A DNA stretch of 64,000 nucleotides, taken from the NCBI RefSeq assembly GCF_007858475.1, contig NZ_VIGX01000004.1:124001-188000 (forward strand). The letters run 5' to 3'. Made by a program: the position numbers and the translations under genes. Numbering within the stretch: position 1 is the stretch's first letter; each line of letters begins with the position of its first letter. The stretch is from Tsukamurella conjunctivitidis (GTDB lineage Bacteria > Actinomycetota > Actinomycetes > Mycobacteriales > Mycobacteriaceae). Shown in pieces: positions 32,842 through 41,902 of the stretch. The notes under the pieces are model-generated. The model was given only the letters and a program-made list of their open reading frames with translations, did not search any database and was not told the origin of the DNA.

Positions 32842-33900
32842 TCAGCGGGCGACGACGAGGTCGTCAGACAGCTCGGCGATGCGGCTGGCGCCCGCCAGCC
32901 CCATGACGTGTCGGAGCTCGTCGTGCAGGTCGTTCAGCACCGAGCGGACACCGTCGGCCCCGGAGACGGCCAGGCCCCACAGGATCGGGCGGCCGACGAA
33001 GACGGCGTCCGCGCCGAGCGCGAGCGCCGCGAGCGCGTCGAGGCCGTCGCGGACGTCGCCGTCGACGAGGACGGTCGCCTCGGCGCCGACGGCCGCCGCG
33101 ACCCGGGGCAGGGCCTGCGCTGGAGCGACGGTGCGACCCAGCTGCCGCCCGCCGTGATCGCTCACCCAGATTCCCGCGGCGCCCGCGTCGACGCACCGTC
33201 GGGCCTCGTCGGCGCGCAGCACGCCCTTGACGACGACCGGGAGGCCGGCCAGATCCGCGAGCCGGCCGATGTCCTCGACGCACGCTCCGGCGTCCTGTTC
33301 GATGGCGGCCCACGCGTCGGCCCCGGGTGGCAGGTGCTGGGCGACGTTCACCAGGGCGAGGTCGTCGTCCAGCGGCGGCAGCCCACGGCCACCGGAGCGG
33401 CCCACGTACGGGGTGTCGCCGGTGAGCACCAGCGCCGTCGCACCGGCCGCGGCGGCGCGGCGCACCAGTTCGTCGGTGATGCCGCGGTCGCGCATGAGGT
33501 AGACCTGCTGCCACCACGGCCCGGTCGCTGCCGCGGCGACGTCCTCGATCCGCGTCGTGGCGCGCATGGACAGTACGAACGGTGCGCCGCACTCCGCGGC
33601 GGCACGGGCGACGGCCGCTTCGCCGCCGGGATGGACCAGTCGGTGGAAGGCGGTCGGCGCGATGCCGATGGGGGAGCGCCAGGCTCCGAAGACCTTCGTC
33701 GTGGTGTCGATGGACCGGACGTCGCGCAGCACTCTCGGCGCGAACCTCCAGCGCTCCCACGGCGACTCGCCGACGGTCGCGCCGCGCATCAGGTATGCCC
33801 AGACCTCGGGCGGGAGCTCCCGCTCCGCGCGCTGTGCGAGTTCGATCATGAGCGGTGGCCCCCTGACTCTCGTGGCGCGGTCGCCGACGGGAGCCTTCAC
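32842..33900 (-). CDS. FMN-dependent alpha-hydroxy-acid oxidase/dehydrogenase
   Basis: A 352-residue TIM-barrel flavoenzyme starts at GTG 33900; ATG 33849 is an alternative. The family landmarks are PIGIAPTAFHRLVHPGGEAAVARAA, the FMN-binding LVLTGDTPYVGRS, VVKGVLRADEARRCVDAGAAGIWVSDHGGRQL with the catalytic His, and LVDGDVRDGLDALAALALGADAVFVGRPILWGL. It oxidises L-lactate, glycolate or mandelate-type acids. The exact substrate is not determinable. Confidence 0.9.
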   Translation of the reverse strand: MKAPVGDRATRVRGPPLMIELAQRAERELPPEVWAYLMRGATVGESPWERWRFAPRVLRDVRSIDTTTKVFGAWRSPIGIAPTAFHRLVHPGGEAAVARAAAECGAPFVLSMRATTRIEDVAAAATGPWWQQVYLMRDRGITDELVRRAAAAGATALVLTGDTPYVGRSGGRGLPPLDDDLALVNVAQHLPPGADAWAAIEQDAGACVEDIGRLADLAGLPVVVKGVLRADEARRCVDAGAAGIWVSDHGGRQLGRTVAPAQALPRVAAAVGAEATVLVDGDVRDGLDALAALALGADAVFVGRPILWGLAVSGADGVRSVLNDLHDELRHVMGLAGASRIAELSDDLVVAR

Positions 33901-34045
33901 GATCTCACACGGTGCTCGTCGTGGATCCGCGGCTCGCGTCGGCAGGCCGCCGGTTCCCGCCTCGTGTGCGCCTCAGACGCGGATTCACGGGCGACGACAG
34001 CGGGTTCCGGAGCGGCGCGATCACGGCGGGGCTACGCTGAGGGCC

Positions 34046-37000
34046 ATGACGAGGTTCAGCCCCCTCGAATGGCCCGTGCTGCGGCAGCTCCGCTCCGGGG
34101 ACGTCTTCGGCCGCGGCCCGGCCGTCGAGTCGCCGCGTACCCGCGCGCTCGAGCCGCGCACGAAGACCGCCGACCGCGTGGTGCAGAGCGTCTGCCCGTT
34201 CTGCGCCGTCGGCTGCGGCCAGAAGGTCTACGTCAAGGACGAGAAGGTCATCCAGATCGAGGGCGATCCGGACTCGCCCATCTCGCGCGGGCGTCTGTGC
34301 CCCAAGGGCTCATCGAGCGAGCAGCTGGTGAACAACCCGCTGCGGCAGACGAAGATCCGGTACCGCGCCCCGTACGCCACGGAGTGGCAGGACCTCGACC
34401 GCGACACGGCGATCGACATGATCGCGGACCGCTTCGTCGAGGCGCGGCGCCACGGCTGGCAGGACTTCGACGAGCACGGGCGGCCGCTGCGCCGCACCAT
34501 GGGGATCGCCTCGTTGGGCGGCGCCACGCTCGACAACGAGGAGAACTACCTCATCAAGAAGCTGTTCACCGCAGCGGGCGCCATCCAGATCGAGAACCAG
34601 GCGCGCATATGACACTCCGCCACGGTTCCCGGTCTGGGAGCCTCGTTCGGGCGCGGCGGCGCCACCCAGTCCCTGCAGGACATGGCCAACGCGGATTGCA
34701 TCGTGCTCATGGGCGGCAACATGGCCGAGGCGCACCCCGTCGGGTTCCAGTGGGTCGCTGAGGCGAAGGCCCGTGGCGCGCGGGTGATCCATGTGGACCC
34801 GCGGTTCACGCGGACCTCCGCGGTGGCGGACCGGCACGTGCCGATCCGCGCGGGCTCCGACATCGTGCTGCTCGGCGGGCTCATCAACCACGTGCTCACC
34901 ACCGACGCGTACTTCCGCGATTACGTCGTCGCGTACACCAACGCGGCGGAGATGGTCGGCGAGGAGTACCGCGACACGGAGGATCTCCACGGGCTGTTCT
35001 CCGGATTCGACCCGGAGACCGGGAAGTACGACCAGGCGACCTGGCAGTACGCCGAGGGACGCGACGAGACGCTGCAGGACCCGCGGACCGTCTTCCAGGT
35101 GCTGCGCCGGCACTACGCGCGCTACACCCCGGAGGTCGTGGCCGACATGTGCGGCATCTCGCCGGCCGAGTTCGCCTACCTGGCGGAGTCGATCACGAGC
35201 AACTCCGGGCGCGAGCGCACGACGTGCTTCGGCTACGCCACCGGCTGGACACAGCACACGATGGGCGCGCAGTTCATCCGCACCGCCGCGATCCTGCAGC
35301 TTCTACTGGGCAACGTCGGGCGGCCGGGCAGCGGCATCATGGCGCTGCGCGGGCACGCCAGCATCCAGGGCTCGACCGACATCCCCACGCTGTTCAACCT
35401 GCTGCCCGGCTACCTCCCGATGCCTTCGGTCGGCAAGCACGACAGCCTCGCCGACTACCTGGCGTCGGTCCGCCCGGCCACCGGCAAGGGCTACTGGCAG
35501 TACGCCGACACCTACCTGGTCAGCCTGCTCAAGGCCTGGTGGGGAGACGCGGCCACCGCGGAGAACGACTTCGCCTACGACTACCTGCCGAAGCTGAACG
35601 GGCCGGCGGGCACCTACCAGACGGCCGTCGACATGCTGGACGGGAAGGTCGACGGTTACTTCGTGCTCGGCCAGAACCCCGCCGTCGGCTCCGCCAACGG
35701 GCGGCAACAGCGGATGGGCATGGCGAAGCTCAAGTGGCTCGTCGTGCGGGACCTCAACATGATCGAGTCGGCGACGTGGTGGAAGGACGGACCGGAGATC
35801 GCCTCCGGCGAGCTGCGCACCGAGGACATCGGCACCGAGGTCTTCTTCATGCCCGCCGCCACGCACGTCGAGAAGGCCGGTTCCTTCACCCAGACCCAGC
35901 GCATGCTGCAGTGGCGCCACCAGGCCGTGCAGCCACCGGGCCAGGCCCAGAGCGAGCTCGACTTCTTCTACGAGCTGGGCATCCGGATCCGCGAGCGTCT
36001 CGCGGGCTCGACAGACGAGCGCGACCGCCCGCTGCTGGACCTCACCTGGGACTATCCGCCGGACGCGCACGGCAACCCGGATCCCGAGGCGGTGCTGTCG
36101 GAGATCAACGGCCGCTTCGTCTCCGGTCCGGACGCGGGGAAGAACCTCACGTCGTACACGCAGCTGAGGGCCGACGGTTCGACGATCGCGGGCTGCTGGA
36201 TCTACACCGGCGTCTACGCCGACGGTGCCAATCGTGCCGCGCGCCGCGTACCCCACGGCGGGGGCGGGGTCACGCAGTCCGAATGGGGCTGGGTGTGGCC
36301 CGCCGATCGCCGGCTGCTCTACAACAGGGCGTCCGCGGACCCGCAGGGCCGGCCGTGGAGCGAGCGCAAGAAGTACCTGTGGTGGGACGAGGCCGCGGGT
36401 CGCTGGGCCGGCCCCGACGTCCCGGACTTCCCGGCGACGCTCGCCCCCGGCACGGTCCCGGAACCCGGGGCGACGGGGGCCGATGCCCTCGCCGGCGACG
36501 ATCCGTTCATCATGCAGTCCGACGGCAAGGGCTGGCTGTTCGCTCCGTCGGGCCTCGTCGACGGCCCGCTGCCCACGCACTACGAGGCGCAGGAGTCGCC
36601 GGTGCGCAACGCGCTCTACCCGCAGCAACAGGCCCCCGCCCGGGTGCTGTTCCCGCGCGAGGACAATCTCGACGCGCCCAGCGCGGGCGACCCGGGGGCG
36701 GAGGTCTATCCGTACGTCTTCACCACCTACCGGCTCACCGAGCACCACACCGCGGGCGGCATGAGCCGCTGGTCGCCGTACCTCGCGGAGCTGCAGCCGG
36801 AGATGTTCTGCGAGGTCTCGCCGGGGCTGGCCGCCGAGTGCGGGCTCGAGAACGAGGGGTGGGCCACGATCATCTCGCCTCGCGCCGCGATCGAGTGCCG
36901 CGTGCTGGTCACCGAGCGGATGCGGCCCTTGACCATCGGCGGGCGTACCGTCCACCAGGTGGGTCTGCCCTACCACTGGGGTGTCGGCAGCGACGCCGTC

Positions 37001-37267
37001 GTGACGGGAGACGCCGCGAACGATCTGATCGGGGTCACGCTGGACCCGAACACGCAGATCCAGGAGTCGAAGGTGGGGTCCTGCACGGTGATCGCGGGCC
37101 GCCGTCCCCGCGGCGCGGCGCTGGAGGACCTGGTGCAGAGCTACCGGGACCGGGCGGGCGTCACCGTCGACACGGACAACGTGCGGCTGACCGCCCCGAA
37201 GCCCGGCGACATCGACCCCGACCCGGGGCGGGACGATCCCGAGCAGGAGGGATGGACCCGATGGTGA
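34046..37267 (+). CDS. fdhA: Selenocysteine-containing formate dehydrogenase, catalytic subunit
   Basis: The gene runs from ATG 34046 through an in-frame UGA at 34610-34612 to TGA 37267, giving 1073 residues with selenocysteine at position 189. The first 4Fe-4S cluster is Cys50, 53, 57 and 85 (CPFCAVGC ... RGRLCPKG). The UGA lies in ENQARI-U-HSATVPGLGASFGRG, the active-site loop of FdhF/FdnG-type enzymes where Sec binds Mo/W and is followed by the catalytic His190. The rest is the bis-MGD molybdopterin domain and C-terminal dinucleotide-binding domain. It oxidises formate to CO2. No Tat signal is visible. A naive caller would split it into two genes at 34612. Confidence 0.96.
34610..34642 (+). 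promoter_or_regulatory. UGA(Sec) codon and bacterial SECIS hairpin
   Basis: After the UGA (34610-34612) and an 11-nt spacer, GGTTCCC (34624-34630; positions 24-30 counted as printed) pairs with GGGAGCC (34636-34642) through seven base pairs including one G-T. The apical loop is GGTCT (34631-34635). The loop begins 21 bases after the U of UGA, the same loop and distance as in the E. coli fdhF SECIS. This hairpin should recruit SelB. Confidence 0.9.
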
Positions 37268-37298
37268 CGCGGACACGGCGACGAGGAGGTGCGAGACG

Positions 37299-38324
37299 AT
37301 GGGACAGCTGACCGGCCCCACCGACCCGAGTGCCGACGCGCACTGGCACGTGCACGAGGCCCGGCGCGGCTTCTTCACCGACACGTCGATCTGCATCGGC
37401 TGCAAGGCGTGCGAGGTGGCGTGCAAGGAGTGGAACCGCAACCCGCGCGACGGTGACCTCGAGCTCACCGGCATGTCCTACGACAACACCGTCGCGCTCG
37501 GCGCCAGCACGTGGCGGCACGTCGCCTTCATCGAGCAGGACCGTGAGCGCATCGAGCGGGCCCGCGAATCCGGCCGGGCACTGGTCGGTCTCGGCATGCC
37601 CGCGGTGCGCGGCGGCGACGGCCCGGCGAGCGAGGAGATGCCGGCGTGGGGCGAAGCGGACCTCACCCCGCCGGACACCCCCGAGTTCCGGTGGCTCATG
37701 TCCTCGGACGTGTGCAAGCACTGCACGCACGCCGGCTGCCTCGACGTGTGCCCGACGGGCGCGATGATGCGCACCGAGTTCGGCACGGTCGTGGTGCAGA
37801 ACGACATCTGCAACGGCTGCGGCACCTGCGTCGCGGGCTGCCCCTTCGGCGTGGTCGAGCGCCGCAGCGACGGCACCGTCGCGCCGACGGTGCGCGAGGG
37901 CCACCGCAAGGGCGAGCAGCCCCCGGTGGACAACCGCGGCATCGCGCAGAAGTGCACCCTCTGCTACGACCGGCTCCGTGACGACGAGACGCCGGCGTGC
38001 GCCAAGACCTGCCCCACCACGTCGATCAAGTTCGGCGAGCGCGAGGAGATGGTCGCGACGGCCCGCGAACGGGTCGCGCAGCTGCATGCCCAGGGCATGA
38101 CCGAGGCGCGCCTGTACGGGGCGAACGACGACGACGGGGTGGGCGGCACCGGTTCCGTGTTCCTCCTGCTCGACGAGCCGGAGGTCTACGGACTGCCGCC
38201 CGACCCGCGGGTGTGCACCGCCGACCTGATGACGATGTACAAGCGCGCCGGCACCGCCGCGGCGGGCATGATCGCCGCGGCCGCGGTCTCGTTCCTCTCG
38301 GCGCGGAAGAAGGGCCGCCGGTGA
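37299..38324 (+). CDS. fdhB: Formate dehydrogenase iron-sulfur subunit
   Basis: A 341-residue electron-transfer subunit starts at ATG 37299, 31 bases after fdhA. Four Cys clusters for 4Fe-4S centres are visible: CIGCKACEVAC (Cys32, 35, 38, 42), CKHCTHAGCLDVCP, CNGCGTCVAGCP and CTLCYDRL ... CAKTCP. The C-terminus ends with a hydrophobic helix (TAAAGMIAAAAVSFLSARKK) that would anchor it in the membrane, as in FdnH. It passes electrons from FdhA to the membrane subunit. Confidence 0.95.
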   Translation: MGQLTGPTDPSADAHWHVHEARRGFFTDTSICIGCKACEVACKEWNRNPRDGDLELTGMSYDNTVALGASTWRHVAFIEQDRERIERARESGRALVGLGMPAVRGGDGPASEEMPAWGEADLTPPDTPEFRWLMSSDVCKHCTHAGCLDVCPTGAMMRTEFGTVVVQNDICNGCGTCVAGCPFGVVERRSDGTVAPTVREGHRKGEQPPVDNRGIAQKCTLCYDRLRDDETPACAKTCPTTSIKFGEREEMVATARERVAQLHAQGMTEARLYGANDDDGVGGTGSVFLLLDEPEVYGLPPDPRVCTADLMTMYKRAGTAAAGMIAAAAVSFLSARKKGRR

Positions 38325-39406
38325 CCAGCTCCGAGTTCGACCAGTTCCGTCCGCCCCGCCCCGAGCGCCGTGGCACGCGCGGGGCCGGCGCTTCGAAGCG
38401 GCGCCGGGCCGATGACCTGATGGTGCCCGAGGCCGTGATCGAGCACGTGGACAGCTATTACGGCCACCCGATCGTCAAGCCGCCGCCCTGGGAGGCGCCC
38501 GTCGGCGCGTACCTCGTGCTCGGCGGCATCGCGGGCGGTTCCGGGCTGCTCGCCGCGGGCGCGCAGCTCGCCGGGTACCCCACGCTGCGGCGCAATGCCC
38601 GGCTCGCCGGGCTGGGGGCGGCGGGCATCGGTGCGCTGGCCCTGGTCGCCGACCTGGGCAGGCCGGAACGATTCCTGCACATGATGCGCACGTTCAAGGT
38701 CACCTCACCGATGAGCGTCGGCTCGTGGATCCTCTCCGGCTACAGCGGCATGATCGGCGTCGCCGCCGCAGCGGAGGTCGACCGAATCCTCGGCGAGCGA
38801 CTCCCGCTCGGCCCGCTGCGGTCGGTGCTCCGGTTCGGCGAGGCGCCCGCGGGGCTGGGCGCGGCCGTCTTCGCCACCCCGCTCGCCGCGTACACCGCGG
38901 TGCTCCTCGCCGATACGGCGATGCCCACCTGGAACGCCGCGTACCGGGACCTGCCCTTCGTCTTCGTCAGTTCGGCGAGCCTCGCCGCCGGCGGCCTGGC
39001 GCTCGTCACGACCCCGGCCGCGGAGGCCGCGCCGGCCCGGAACCTCGCGGTGCTCGGCGTGATCGGCGATGTGGCCGCGACGCGGATCATGGAATCGCGC
39101 ATGGACCCCGTCGCCGCGGAGCCCCTGCACCACGGGACACCGGGGAAGCTCATGCGGTGGGCGGAGCGGCTCGCGGTCGCCGGGGGCGTGGGGGCGCTGC
39201 TCACGGCCGGTCGCCGCGGTCGGGTCCGACGGGGCCTCGCCGCCCTGTCCGGCGGCGCACTCGTCGCGGCGTCGGCCTGCACGCGGTTCGGCGTCTTCGA
39301 GGCCGGCCTGGAGTCGGCGAAGGACCCGCGCTACACGATCGAGCCGCAGAAGCGGCGCCTCGCCGCGCGCCGCGCAGCGGGGAACACGGGCTCGATCACC
39401 GGATGA
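38321..39406 (+). CDS. fdhC: NrfD/PsrC-type membrane subunit of formate dehydrogenase
   Basis: A 361-residue protein starts at GTG 38321, overlapping the fdhB stop (GTGA). After a basic N-terminus it carries the NrfD landmark YYGHPIVKPPPWE and about eight to nine transmembrane helices (VGAYLVLGGIAGGSGLLAAGA onward). NrfD subunits transfer electrons to quinones and lack heme. The arrangement FdhA-FdhB-NrfD differs from the cytochrome b subunit of E. coli FDH-N. It is convergent with selD (11-base overlap). Confidence 0.92.
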   Translation: MTSSEFDQFRPPRPERRGTRGAGASKRRRADDLMVPEAVIEHVDSYYGHPIVKPPPWEAPVGAYLVLGGIAGGSGLLAAGAQLAGYPTLRRNARLAGLGAAGIGALALVADLGRPERFLHMMRTFKVTSPMSVGSWILSGYSGMIGVAAAAEVDRILGERLPLGPLRSVLRFGEAPAGLGAAVFATPLAAYTAVLLADTAMPTWNAAYRDLPFVFVSSASLAAGGLALVTTPAAEAAPARNLAVLGVIGDVAATRIMESRMDPVAAEPLHHGTPGKLMRWAERLAVAGGVGALLTAGRRGRVRRGLAALSGGALVAASACTRFGVFEAGLESAKDPRYTIEPQKRRLAARRAAGNTGSITG

Positions 39407-40385
39407 CGATGCGCCCGGCCGGCCCCGCGACGGTCCGGCCGACCACGGGGTAGCCGGGCACCTCGCCGACCACCAGCAGGCCGCCCGAGGTCTGCGCGTC
39501 GGCGAGGAAGAGCAGGTCGTCCTCCGCGACACCGTCGGCGTCGAGGTGCGGCGCCACCCAGTCCAGGTTGCGGCGCGTGCCGCCCGAGACGAAGCCGTCT
39601 CGCAGGGCCTCCCGCGCACCGTCGACCAGCGGCACCGCGGCGGCGTCGATCTCCGCCGCGACGCCGGAGGCACGGCACATCTTGAACAGATGCCCGAGCA
39701 GCCCGAAGCCGGTGACGTCGGTCGCGGCACGGGCACCCGCGTCGAGCGCAGCGGCGGCGGCGTCCCGGTTGAGCGCCGTCATGGTGGCGATCGCGGCCTC
39801 GAAGGCCTCTCCGGTGCGCTTGTGCCGGTTGTTGAGCAGGCCGACGCCGATCGGCTTGGTCAGGGTGAGCGGCAGGCCGGCGGCGGCGGAGTCATTGCGC
39901 AGCAGCCGGTCCGGGTGTCCGACGCCGGTCACGGCCATGCCGTACTTGGGCTCCGGATCGTCGATGCTGTGCCCGCCGATGACGGGGCACCCGGCCTCCT
40001 GGGCGATGGCCAGGCCGCCGCGCAGCACCTCGGTCATGAGCTCCATGGGCAGCCGTTCGCGGGGCCAGCCGACCAGGTTGATCGCCATCACGGGACGGCC
40101 GCCCATCGCGTAGACGTCGGACAGCGCGTTGGCCGCCGCGATGCGGCCCCAGTCGAAGGGATCGTCGACGACCGGGGTGAAGAAGTCGGCGGTGGAGAGC
40201 ACGGCGAGGTCGTCGGAGAGGCGGACGGCGGCGGCGTCGTCGCCGTCGTCGAGCCCGACGAGGACGTCCGGCGCGTTCTGGCCCTGCAGGCCCCGCACCG
40301 CGTCCTCGAGCTCGCCCGGCGGGATCTTGCAGGCGCAGCCGCCTCCGTGCGCGAACGAGGTGAGCCGGGCGATCTCGTCGGTCAT
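39396..40385 (-). CDS. selD: Selenide, water dikinase (selenophosphate synthase)
   Basis: A 329-residue enzyme starts at ATG 40385; a longer frame upstream would run antisense through the tRNA gene. The active-site loop FAHGGGCACKIPP gives Cys17 and Lys20 (the Cys version, not Sec). GLDDGDDAAAVRL, FTPVVDDPFDWGRIAAANALSDVYAMGG and TDVTGFGLLGHL follow as in all SelD proteins. It makes selenophosphate from selenide and ATP for SelA. It is divergent from tRNA-Sec/selA. Confidence 0.96.
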   Translation of the reverse strand: MTDEIARLTSFAHGGGCACKIPPGELEDAVRGLQGQNAPDVLVGLDDGDDAAAVRLSDDLAVLSTADFFTPVVDDPFDWGRIAAANALSDVYAMGGRPVMAINLVGWPRERLPMELMTEVLRGGLAIAQEAGCPVIGGHSIDDPEPKYGMAVTGVGHPDRLLRNDSAAAGLPLTLTKPIGVGLLNNRHKRTGEAFEAAIATMTALNRDAAAAALDAGARAATDVTGFGLLGHLFKMCRASGVAAEIDAAAVPLVDGAREALRDGFVSGGTRRNLDWVAPHLDADGVAEDDLLFLADAQTSGGLLVVGEVPGYPVVGRTVAGPAGRIVIR

Positions 40386-40474
40386 GGTCCCACCGTAGCC
40401 CGGCGCGCCGGCGTCGACGCGGTCCCGGCGCACTCGGCGGGACCGGCGGGCCGCGGTGCGGCTATGTTGGTCGC

Positions 40475-40570
40475 GGAGGTGTCCGGGTTCCTGGTGGGCC
40501 CCCCGGTCTTCAAAACCGGTGAGGTCGAGTATCTCGGCCTGGCGGGTTCGATTCCCGTCCACCTCCGCCA
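40475..40570 (+). tRNA. selC: tRNA-Sec (UCA anticodon)
   Basis: A 96-nt tRNA with encoded CCA. The acceptor arm GGAGGTG (40475-40481) pairs with CACCTCC (40560-40566), followed by discriminator G and CCA (40568-40570). The anticodon arm CCGGT-CTTCAAA-ACCGG places anticodon TCA at 40510-40512. A long variable arm and a GGTTCGATTC T-arm follow. The extra length and UCA anticodon define tRNA-Sec. Confidence 0.96.
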
Positions 40571-40615
40571 CTCTCCGCCACGGCGGCGGGCCACGCGAGA
40601 TGCAGAGGAGGACGG

Positions 40616-41902
40616 ATGACGGACCCCCGCAAGTCGATTCCGCGCACCGACCACCTGCTCGCAGCCCCCGCGATGGTCGCCGCCGCCGTGCGTCTCGGCG
40701 AGCGCCGGGTGCGCACCGTCGTCGCCGGGGCGCAGGACGCCGCGCGGCGCGGCGAGCTCGCGCCCGGCGAGGTCGCCACCACGGTCGAGCGGGAGCTCGC
40801 TGCGGCGACGCCGGCCTCGCTGCGGCCCGTGCTCAACGCCACCGGCGTCGTCGTGCACACCAACCTCGGCCGCGCGCCGCTGTCCGCGGCGGCCGTCGCG
40901 GCGCTCGTCGACGCCGCCGGCTACACCGATGTCGAGCTCGACCTCGGCACGGGCGCGCGGAGCAGGCGCGGCGTTGCCGCGCGGGCGGCGCTGCTCGCGG
41001 CGTGCCCCGCCGCGGAGGAGGCGCTGGTCGTCAACAACGGCGCGGCCGCCCTCGTCCTCGCCACCACGGCCCTCGCCGCCGGCCGCGAAGTGGTGATCAG
41101 CCGCGGCGAGCTCATCGAGATCGGCGCGGGCTTCCGCCTGCCCGACCTGATCGCGTCCACGGGCGCCCGGCTGCGCGAGGTCGGTACGACGAACCGCACG
41201 CACGTCCGGGACTACGCCGAGGCCATCGGGCCGGAGACCGGATGTGTGCTCAAGGTGCACCCCAGCAACTTCCGGGTCGAGGGCTTCACCGCGGACGTAT
41301 CGCTCGCCGAGCTCCGCGCCGTCTGCGGCGACGTACCGCTGGTGATGGATCTCGGCAGCGGGCTCCTCGCCGCGGATCCCTGCCTGCCCGCCGAGCCCGA
41401 TGCGGCCTCGGCGCTCGCCGCGGGCGCCGACGTCGTGACGGCCAGCGGCGACAAACTGCTCGGCGGGCCGCAGGCCGGAGTCCTGCTCGGCCGAGCCGAG
41501 CTCGTCTCCCGGCTCGCGAAGCATCCGCTCGCTCGGGCCGTTCGCGCTGACAAGTTGGTGCTCGCGGCGCTCGAGGCCACTGTCGGCGGGCCCGAGGCAC
41601 CCGTCCTCGCCTATCTCCACGCCGATCCGGAGCACCTGCGCCGCCGCGCGGAGCGGCTCGCCGCGCGGGTGGGCGGCACTGTCGTCCCGCACGACGGGCG
41701 GGTGGGCGGCGGCGGGGCACCGGGGGTCCCGTTGCCCGGCTGGGCGGTCCGGCTCCCGGAGTCGCTCGCGGCGCCGTTGCGCGCGGGTGAACCGCCGATC
41801 CTGCCGCGCTTGTCCGACGGTGCGTGCCTGCTCGACCTGCGCTGTGTGCCCGAGGAGGCGGACGCTGCGGTCGCGGAAGCGGTGCGTGCGTGTACGTCGT
41901 AG
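40616..41902 (+). CDS. selA: L-seryl-tRNA(Sec) selenium transferase
   Basis: A 428-residue PLP enzyme starts at ATG 40616 behind gaggagg, 45 bases after tRNA-Sec. It has the SelA landmarks LNATGVVVHTNLGRAPLS (about 74-90), VVNNGAAALVLA and the PLP Lys280 in ASGDKLLGGPQAG. It converts Ser-tRNA-Sec to Sec-tRNA-Sec using selenophosphate. The stop overlaps the selB start by 13 bases, indicating translational coupling. Confidence 0.97.
   Translation: MTDPRKSIPRTDHLLAAPAMVAAAVRLGERRVRTVVAGAQDAARRGELAPGEVATTVERELAAATPASLRPVLNATGVVVHTNLGRAPLSAAAVAALVDAAGYTDVELDLGTGARSRRGVAARAALLAACPAAEEALVVNNGAAALVLATTALAAGREVVISRGELIEIGAGFRLPDLIASTGARLREVGTTNRTHVRDYAEAIGPETGCVLKVHPSNFRVEGFTADVSLAELRAVCGDVPLVMDLGSGLLAADPCLPAEPDAASALAAGADVVTASGDKLLGGPQAGVLLGRAELVSRLAKHPLARAVRADKLVLAALEATVGGPEAPVLAYLHADPEHLRRRAERLAARVGGTVVPHDGRVGGGGAPGVPLPGWAVRLPESLAAPLRAGEPPILPRLSDGACLLDLRCVPEEADAAVAEAVRACTS

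Noticed and set aside
34046-34612. A short 188-residue formate dehydrogenase fragment followed by a separate gene at 34682
   Set aside because: The UGA is in the same frame as the downstream part, lies at the known Sec position, is followed by a SECIS hairpin, and the sel genes are adjacent. It is one selenoprotein gene and not a pseudogene or two genes.
40386-40571. A longer selD starting at 40571
   Set aside because: The extension would be antisense to tRNA-Sec and has no similarity to SelD; ATG 40385 gives the standard N-terminus.
41824-41889. Upstream GTG start for selB at 41824
   Set aside because: It would add 22 Arg/Gly/Cys-rich residues before the GTPase domain, entirely inside selA. 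The GTG at 41890 puts the GHVDHGKS motif at the usual distance from the N-terminus.
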